Of a stretch of 10,750 nucleotides of DNA, positions 6,337 to 10,750 are shown in pieces. Position 1 is the stretch's first letter, and each line of letters opens with the position of its first letter. The position numbers and the translations under genes are program-made. The notes below the pieces were generated by a model. The model saw only the letters and a program-made list of their open reading frames with translations, was not told the origin of the DNA and did not search any database. Source of the DNA: an uncultured Clostridia bacterium (GTDB lineage Bacteria; Bacillota; Clostridia; Oscillospirales; Ruminococcaceae); NCBI GenBank assembly GCA_947584825.1, contig CANPWR010000044.1:1-10750 (forward strand), written 5' to 3'.

Positions 6337-7512
6337 CTACTTCAAAGCACCGTACACTATCTGTCTCAGTTTTCTTGTTGTTTCATTACAGCCTGCTCCG
6401 CAGCGCTGAATAAAGTATAAAAATATCATATTATCCTCCGACGAAATAGTAACATAATCGCCTGTCCAGCCATCCCAGCCAAATTCACCCAAACTTGCAT
6501 TTGTAGCGGCAGCAGCCTTATCTGTAAGAATTCTCAGATAGTTTCCGTAGCCGTGACCTTTTGTTGCACCATAATATAGCGCAGGCATCTGATAATCGGT
6601 CATCTGATTTGTCGTCATATACTCGACCGTTTTTCTGCCCAGAATTCTATTACCGTTATACTCTCCCTTATTAAGCAGCATACTTGTAAATTTCATATAA
6701 TCGTCAAGTGTTGACACAAGTCCTGCTCCGCCCGATTCAAAAGCAGGGGGCTTTTTGTAATCAGTCAAAAGCAAATGAAAATCGTTGAAAATCTCAAGTT
6801 TCTTTCTTTCTTCATTGTAATAATATATCTGAGCAAGTCTGTCATAATTTTCACTAGGTATATAAAATCCCGTGTCGACCATTCCAAGCGGTTCAAAAAT
6901 TTCTTTCTTCAAGAATTCAGAAAACTTCATACCGCTTACTTTTTCAATAACTGCTCCCATAACGTCTGAACACGTTCCATATGTCCAGCTCTCACCTGGA
7001 TGAAACATCAACGGCTTTTGCGCTAATAGCTCAGCGATTTGCAAGGTAGTGAATTTCTCGCCGTTTGCCATACGGATTTTTAATTCATCATAAAGCTTCT
7101 GCATTTCAGCACACGATTCGCACCAGTCTCCGCCATAGACCATTCCTGCTGTCATATTCAAAAGATTATGCAGAGTAATATCACTGTTTGCCGGAATATA
7201 CTTGCCGTCTTTTATAACTCTCATATTTTCATATCCGTTTATGTAGTTCTTAACAGGGTTCTCAAGATCAATGAGTCCTCTTTCAAACAAGATCATCGCA
7301 GCAACGGCAGTTATAGGCTTAGTAAGAGAAAACAGTCTGAAAATCGTATCACTGCTCATTTTCTTACCTTTTTCTATATCTGCATATCCGTATTCATTTC
7401 TGAACACGACCTCACCATCTTTTAAAACTGCTGTACTTGCTCCTGAGATCTGACCGTCTGAAATTTCTTTATTGATAATATCAGATAGATATTTAAGCTT
7501 ATCTTTGTACAT
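6337..7512 (-). CDS. Serine hydrolase of the class C beta-lactamase/esterase fold
   Basis: This 391-residue protein belongs to the beta-lactamase-related (PF00144) serine hydrolases: carboxylesterases, D-aminopeptidases and penicillin-binding relatives. The nucleophile motif is S62-L-T-K65 in IFRLFSLTKPITAVAAM. The second motif position is Y178-G-T180 in HPGESWTYGTCSDVMGAV, lacking the Asn of true class C beta-lactamases. The third region is GWDGWTG (345-351) rather than KTG. This Y-x-x and W-x-G style is closer to family VIII esterases, so resistance to beta-lactams should not be assumed. There is no signal peptide, so the product is probably cytoplasmic. Start ATG 7512 follows GGCGGTGA. It has its own promoter just upstream, after the copA terminator, and the M23 endopeptidase gene follows. 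The substrate cannot be read from the sequence. Confidence 0.9.
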   Translation of the reverse strand: MYKDKLKYLSDIINKEISDGQISGASTAVLKDGEVVFRNEYGYADIEKGKKMSSDTIFRLFSLTKPITAVAAMILFERGLIDLENPVKNYINGYENMRVIKDGKYIPANSDITLHNLLNMTAGMVYGGDWCESCAEMQKLYDELKIRMANGEKFTTLQIAELLAQKPLMFHPGESWTYGTCSDVMGAVIEKVSGMKFSEFLKKEIFEPLGMVDTGFYIPSENYDRLAQIYYYNEERKKLEIFNDFHLLLTDYKKPPAFESGGAGLVSTLDDYMKFTSMLLNKGEYNGNRILGRKTVEYMTTNQMTDYQMPALYYGATKGHGYGNYLRILTDKAAAATNASLGEFGWDGWTGDYVTISSEDNMIFLYFIQRCGAGCNETTRKLRQIVYGALK

Positions 7513-7542
7513 TCAATCACCGCCATATTTTCAATTCAATCA

Positions 7543-7562
7543 TACTAAATCAATATTTAGTA
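7543..7562. promoter_or_regulatory. Inverted repeat at the serine hydrolase transcription start
   Basis: TACTAAAT (7543-7550) and ATTTAGTA (7555-7562) are perfect 8-base arms around CAAT, lying over the predicted transcription start. It is a plausible repressor operator. The outer TACT/AGTA resembles BlaI/CopY-type sites only loosely, so no regulator is assigned. Confidence 0.4.
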
Positions 7563-7564
7563 CA

Positions 7565-7593
7565 AGTATACCACAGTTGGTTTTCCTTTTCAA
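7565..7593 (-). promoter_or_regulatory. Promoter of the serine hydrolase-M23 unit
   Basis: On the minus strand TTGAAA (7593-7588), a 17-base spacer and TATACT (7570-7565) form a near-consensus promoter, with TG just before the -10 (TGGTATACT) as an extended element. Start of transcription is expected near 7558. Confidence 0.75.
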
Positions 7594-7594
7594 G

Positions 7595-7632
7595 CAAAAA
7601 AGAACCTCTGCAAACAGCTTTGCAGAAGTCCT
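7595..7632 (-). terminator. Intrinsic terminator of copA
   Basis: On the minus strand AGGACTTCTGCAAA (7632-7619), loop GCTG, and TTTGCAGAGGTTCT (7614-7601) form a 14-bp stem (two G-T pairs) followed by a run of T. It lies 24 bases after the copA stop and abuts the next promoter. Confidence 0.88.
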
Positions 7633-7655
7633 TTCTAAGATTATTTTATTTTCAC

Positions 7656-7877
7656 TTAATTTTCACTTGCTTTGTAGCCTGCATCTTCGACCGCTTTAAT
7701 AAGTGTTTGAATGTCAACGTCCTTTGACAGGTTGATATAAGCCAGTCCCTTTTTTAAATTCACCTCAGCCTTTACGCCGTCAATGGCATTAAGTGCTGAT
7801 TCAACCGCTCCGGAGCAGTGAGAACAACTCATACCCTCAACCTTTAACGTAACATCACATTTTACCTTACCAAACAT
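7656..7877 (-). CDS. Possible internal CopZ-like copper chaperone within copA
   Basis: Met767 of CopA (ATG at 7877) is preceded by AAAGGGGG (7893-7886) with an eight-base spacer, a usable Shine-Dalgarno. Translation from here would give a 73-residue protein, MFGKVKCDVTL... with GMSCSHC, just the size and form of a free CopZ-type chaperone (a beta-alpha-beta-beta-alpha-beta HMA domain). The linker before it (KKLNKSSDKELNNTKGDKD) is charged and looks flexible. A CopZ-like domain normally hands Cu(I) to CopA. It is inferred, not shown, that this start is used in addition to the fused full-length form. Confidence 0.4.
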   Translation of the reverse strand: MFGKVKCDVTLKVEGMSCSHCSGAVESALNAIDGVKAEVNLKKGLAYINLSKDVDIQTLIKAVEDAGYKASEN

Positions 7878-10175
7878 ATCTTTATCCCCCTTTGTATTAT
7901 TAAGCTCCTTATCAGAGCTTTTATTCAGTTTTTTGGGCTTAAAAAATCTAAGCCTTAATGCGTTTGTTACAACGCATACGCTGCTTAAACTCATAGCCGC
8001 AGCCGCAAGCATAGGTGATAGCTTTATACTAAAAGCACTATAAAAAACTCCTGCCGCTATCGGTATACCTACTGTGTTGTAGAAAAATGCCCAGAACAGA
8101 TTCTCCTTAATGTTCTTTATAACAGCCTTGCTCAAATCAATCGCTGTACAAACATCTAGAATGTCATTTTTCATAAGCACAACATCTGCACTCTCAATTG
8201 CTATGTCAACGCCTGCACCTATTGCAATTCCTACGTTCGCTCTTGCAAGCGCGGGAGCATCGTTAATTCCGTCGCCTACCATTGCAACCTTATTCCCGCT
8301 TTTTTGAATAGAAGCAACAACGCCCTCTTTTTCCTGCGGAAGAACGTTTGCAATTACATTGTCAATATCCAGTTTCTTTCTAACAGCTTCAGCAGTATTT
8401 TTATTGTCGCCCGTAAGCATCGTGACCCTTACTCCGCTTTTTTTCAAAAGGCTTACAGCGTCATAGCTTGTTGACTTTACCTTATCAGCTACAGCAATAA
8501 TGCCTATCGCCATGTTTTCATCAGCTATTATAAGAGGAGTCTTTCCCTCAATAGATAAACTTTCTATATCTTTTTTGACGTTTTCATCATTGATGTTATT
8601 TGCTTTGATGTAAGCAGAATTACCTATATAATATTCTTTTCCGTTAACCTCTCCGTAAACACCTTTGCCAAACTCCGCTTTAAAGCTGCTAACATTTAGG
8701 AATGAAATTCCTTGCCTTTCACACTCTCTTACCACAGCGTCAGCAAGAGGATGCTCGCTCATATTTTCAATGCTTCCTGCAATCTGTAAAAGCCTTTTCT
8801 CGTCAAGTTCAAGAGTTATTACATCAGTTACGCCCGGCTTACCCTCAGTAAGAGTTCCCGTCTTATCGAGAACAACGTCTGTTACATTATGCAAAGCCTC
8901 AAGTGCCTCTCCCGACTTTATCAAAATTCCGTTCTGCGCTGATTTTCCCGTTCCAACCATAATTGCAACAGGAGTTGCAAGACCTAATGCACATGGACAG
9001 GAAACCACCAGAATGGAAATCGCTATACTCATAGCAAATTCAAAGCTTGCTCCGCAGATCAGCCATATAATCAATGCAATAATTGCAATGATTATTACAA
9101 TTGGTACAAAAATTCCCGACACTTTATCTGCGATCTTTGCAATAGGCGCTTTTGACGAGGACGCCTCCTCGACAAGTTTGATTATCTGAGAAAGAGTTGT
9201 GTTCTCTCCCACTCTTGTAGCTTTATATTTTAAATATCCGCTGCTCAGCATCGTAGCTGATATAACACTTTCCCCTGCCGTTTTTGATACAGGTACGCTC
9301 TCCCCTGTAATAGCAGACTGGTCAAGACTTCCCTCGCCCTCTATTATTTCGCCGTCAACGGCAATTCTCTCTCCTGCTTTGGCTAAAACTATATCTCCCT
9401 CAGCGATCTCCTCTACCAAAATCTCGGTTTCTTTGCCGTCTTTTATTACCGTTGCCGTTTCAGGGGCAAGGTTCAAAAGTCTGTCTATAGCCTCGCTGGT
9501 TTTTGATTTTGATCTTGTCTCAAGGTATTTTCCAACCGTTATAAGCGTTAAGATAGTAGCCGCAGATTCAAAATACAAATCCATATGGAATCTTTCCACA
9601 GTTTCCATATCGCCGCTGTTTAATCCGACAGCTATACGTATTATGGCGTATAAACCATATAAGAAAGCCGACGCTGAACCTATAGCGATCAGACTGTCCA
9701 TATTAGGAGCGCCCTTAAAAAGATTTTTAAATCCTACAGTATAATATTTGTGGTTTATTATCATTATCGGTATGCAGAATACAAGCTGTATCAATGCAAA
9801 ATAAAGAGCATTTTCGTGACCAGTAAATATAGCCGGTATAGGAAGTCCCAACATATGCCCCATTGATATATACATAAGAGGGATTAAAAGACATACTGAT
9901 GATATAAGCCTTTTAAGCATTAATTTTTCAGCGTCGCTTTTAACACCTGTTGATAATTTGCTTTTAGCGTCATAGAGATTAGCTCCGTAACCTGCTGCTT
10001 TGACTGCCTCTATAATTTTATAAGCACTCAGAGTATCATCATACTCCGCCGTCATGGAGTTAGTAAGCAGATTGACCGAAACACTCGTTATTCCCTCAAG
10101 CTTTGACACTGCCCGCTCTACCCTAGCCGAGCAAGCCGAACAGGTCATCCCCGAAACGGCAAATTTATTCTTCAT
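7656..10175 (-). CDS. copA: CopA, Cu(I)-exporting P1B-type ATPase
   Basis: This 839-residue pump uses ATP to move Cu(I) out of the cytoplasm. An N-terminal HMA metal-binding domain (about 1-67) has GMTCSAC (C12, C15). The actuator domain has TGES at 290-293, the ion-binding helix has C393-P-C395, the phosphorylation site is D437-KTGT, the nucleotide domain has H475-P, and the hinge has GDGIND (634-639). Tyr-Asn in FFYN and MSLSS in the last helices complete the Cu(I) (P1B-1) signature. Unusually, a second HMA domain with GMSCSHC sits at the extreme C-terminus (about 767-839) after a charged linker. Start ATG 10175 follows AAGGAG. The gene has a near-perfect promoter upstream and a strong terminator downstream, so it is probably monocistronic. 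No CsoR or CopY gene is in the window. Confidence 0.97.
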   Translation of the reverse strand: MKNKFAVSGMTCSACSARVERAVSKLEGITSVSVNLLTNSMTAEYDDTLSAYKIIEAVKAAGYGANLYDAKSKLSTGVKSDAEKLMLKRLISSVCLLIPLMYISMGHMLGLPIPAIFTGHENALYFALIQLVFCIPIMIINHKYYTVGFKNLFKGAPNMDSLIAIGSASAFLYGLYAIIRIAVGLNSGDMETVERFHMDLYFESAATILTLITVGKYLETRSKSKTSEAIDRLLNLAPETATVIKDGKETEILVEEIAEGDIVLAKAGERIAVDGEIIEGEGSLDQSAITGESVPVSKTAGESVISATMLSSGYLKYKATRVGENTTLSQIIKLVEEASSSKAPIAKIADKVSGIFVPIVIIIAIIALIIWLICGASFEFAMSIAISILVVSCPCALGLATPVAIMVGTGKSAQNGILIKSGEALEALHNVTDVVLDKTGTLTEGKPGVTDVITLELDEKRLLQIAGSIENMSEHPLADAVVRECERQGISFLNVSSFKAEFGKGVYGEVNGKEYYIGNSAYIKANNINDENVKKDIESLSIEGKTPLIIADENMAIGIIAVADKVKSTSYDAVSLLKKSGVRVTMLTGDNKNTAEAVRKKLDIDNVIANVLPQEKEGVVASIQKSGNKVAMVGDGINDAPALARANVGIAIGAGVDIAIESADVVLMKNDILDVCTAIDLSKAVIKNIKENLFWAFFYNTVGIPIAAGVFYSAFSIKLSPMLAAAAMSLSSVCVVTNALRLRFFKPKKLNKSSDKELNNTKGDKDMFGKVKCDVTLKVEGMSCSHCSGAVESALNAIDGVKAEVNLKKGLAYINLSKDVDIQTLIKAVEDAGYKASEN

Positions 10176-10208
10176 AAAAGGGTTTCTCCTTCTTGAAATT
10201 ATATTATA

Positions 10209-10233
10209 TCAGCCAATAATTAGTTATTGCTAA
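10209..10233. repeat. Imperfect inverted repeat in the copA leader
   Basis: TCAGCCAATAA (10209-10219) and TTATTGCTAA (10224-10233) are nearly complementary arms around TTAG, placed between the copA transcription start (about 10232) and its ribosome site. It could be an operator, though it matches no CopY (TACAnnTGTA) or CsoR consensus. Confidence 0.35.
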
Positions 10234-10238
10234 CTTTT

Positions 10239-10267
10239 ATTATACTACTGTTAAATAGCGTTGTCAA
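10239..10267 (-). promoter_or_regulatory. Consensus promoter of copA
   Basis: On the minus strand TTGACA (10267-10262), exactly 17 bases, and TATAAT (10244-10239) match the sigma-A consensus at all twelve positions. A second AATTTGAC copy lies 16 bases upstream. Such a strong promoter would need repression to be copper-responsive. Confidence 0.88.
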
Positions 10268-10477
10268 ATTTTTTCTTAGTCAAATTATTATTATTTATAA
10301 GGCGTACTGATTCAATATTATTATGTAATAACAAACAGAATCTATTAGTTTGGTTAATTAAGTAAAACTTTTGGTTATTTTCTACTAAGTAATTAGTTTT
10401 AAATTGTTTAAAGTTACAAAAATCAATTTTGAGAGGTTACTTGATAACTTTTATTGTTAATAATGAGCAAAAATTCA
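10268..10477. other. AT-rich divergent intergenic region
   Basis: This stretch lies between the copA promoter and the lipoprotein promoter. I see no gene or RNA. It holds only A/T-rich runs and loose TTAGTTT / AATTAGTTTTAAA repeats that fit no known operator. Confidence 0.5.
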
Positions 10478-10506
10478 TTGACAGTAAGAGCTTTTTATGA
10501 TATATT
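10478..10506 (+). promoter_or_regulatory. Promoter of the right-edge lipoprotein gene
   Basis: TTGACA (10478-10483), a 17-base spacer and TATATT (10501-10506) with TG at 10498-10499 form a strong, extended -10 promoter. Transcription should start near 10513. Confidence 0.82.
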
Positions 10507-10565
10507 TAACATATGGTGTGAGTATTCACAGCAAATATATAATTATAACAAAAGGAGGTTAATTT

Positions 10566-10750
10566 ATGAAGTTAACAAAAAGACTTCTCGCTGCATTACT
10601 GGCTCTAGCAGCTGCTGTTTCTGTTACAGGATGCTCAGATTCTTCAAAAAAAGACGATTCATATGAAGACAAAGTCAAGGTTCCTTCAACCGATGCAATT
10701 GCTGAAATTCCAGAAGGTGCAGAAAACACACTTCAATATCTCGGTATTAG
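10566..10750 (+). CDS. Lipoprotein, N-terminal part; possible solute-binding protein
   Basis: The frame starts at ATG 10566, seven bases after AAAGGAGG, and is open to the window edge (61 codons). Residues 1-22 form a lipoprotein signal peptide (MKLTKRLLAALLALAAAV) with lipobox VTG-C23, so the protein should be lipidated at Cys23 and tethered outside the membrane. A polar spacer (SDSSKKDDSYEDK) follows, then a start of folded sequence (IAEIPEGAENTLQYLGI). This style resembles ABC-transporter solute-binding lipoproteins of Ruminococcus-type Clostridia, but too little is visible to be sure. It has its own strong promoter and is divergent from copA. Confidence 0.8.
   Translation, partial: MKLTKRLLAALLALAAAVSVTGCSDSSKKDDSYEDKVKVPSTDAIAEIPEGAENTLQYLGI

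Noticed and set aside
8665..9744. Two long plus-strand open frames (8665-9189 and 9199-9744) opposite copA
   Set aside because: They are antisense to conserved CopA motifs (CPC, DKTGT, TGES), are rich in Ser/Pro/Ile as expected of shadows, and have no domain similarity.
10209..10286. CopY-type operator (TACAnnTGTA) at copA
   Set aside because: No such sequence occurs in the copA promoter region.
10454..10666. 70-codon frame overlapping the right-edge lipoprotein
   Set aside because: It has no ribosome site, spans the promoter, and runs in another frame over a clear lipoprotein signal peptide.

Overview
The window looks like chromosomal DNA of a low-GC, Gram-positive gut-type Clostridia, most likely a Ruminococcus-like member of the Oscillospiraceae. 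This placement is inferred from AT-rich intergenic DNA, strong AAAGGAGG-type ribosome binding sites, sigma-A-like promoters, secreted leucine-rich-repeat and Big_2/FN3/M23 proteins, and FeoA/FeoB/CopA sequences of Clostridia type. No rRNA, tRNA, CRISPR array, insertion sequence or prophage gene was seen.

Layout. Positions 1-1172 (minus strand) hold two very AT-rich genes for secreted proteins: a BspA-like leucine-rich-repeat protein and, downstream, the N-terminal part of an unrecognised secreted protein that runs off the left edge. A divergent AT-rich intergenic region follows. The plus-strand iron unit is next: a promoter with a structured leader and an 18-bp palindrome, feoA (real start about 1539), an intercistronic hairpin terminator or attenuator, feoB with a TTG start, and a DUF6512-like membrane protein. 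A long bidirectional hairpin at 4344-4396 closes this unit and the converging minus-strand pair.

That pair (7512 to 4407) is a serine hydrolase of the class C beta-lactamase/esterase fold followed by a secreted M23 endopeptidase with Big_2, tandem-repeat and FN3 domains. It has its own near-consensus promoter with an adjacent inverted repeat. Upstream, also on the minus strand, is copA, a Cu(I) P1B-type ATPase with one metal-binding domain at each end, a near-perfect promoter and a strong terminator. The C-terminal domain of copA may also be translated separately as a CopZ-like chaperone from an internal start. At the right edge a divergent promoter drives a lipoprotein gene that runs off the window.

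How the genes work together: feoA-feoB form a ferrous iron importer, copA exports copper from the cytoplasm, and the hydrolase/M23 pair probably acts on cell wall or ester substrates. The two metal systems have separate promoters and terminators, so they are neighbours rather than one regulon on this evidence. Most of the window is ordinary. The points worth a second look are the internal CopZ-like start, the feoA leader RNA or operator, and the feoA/feoB attenuator.
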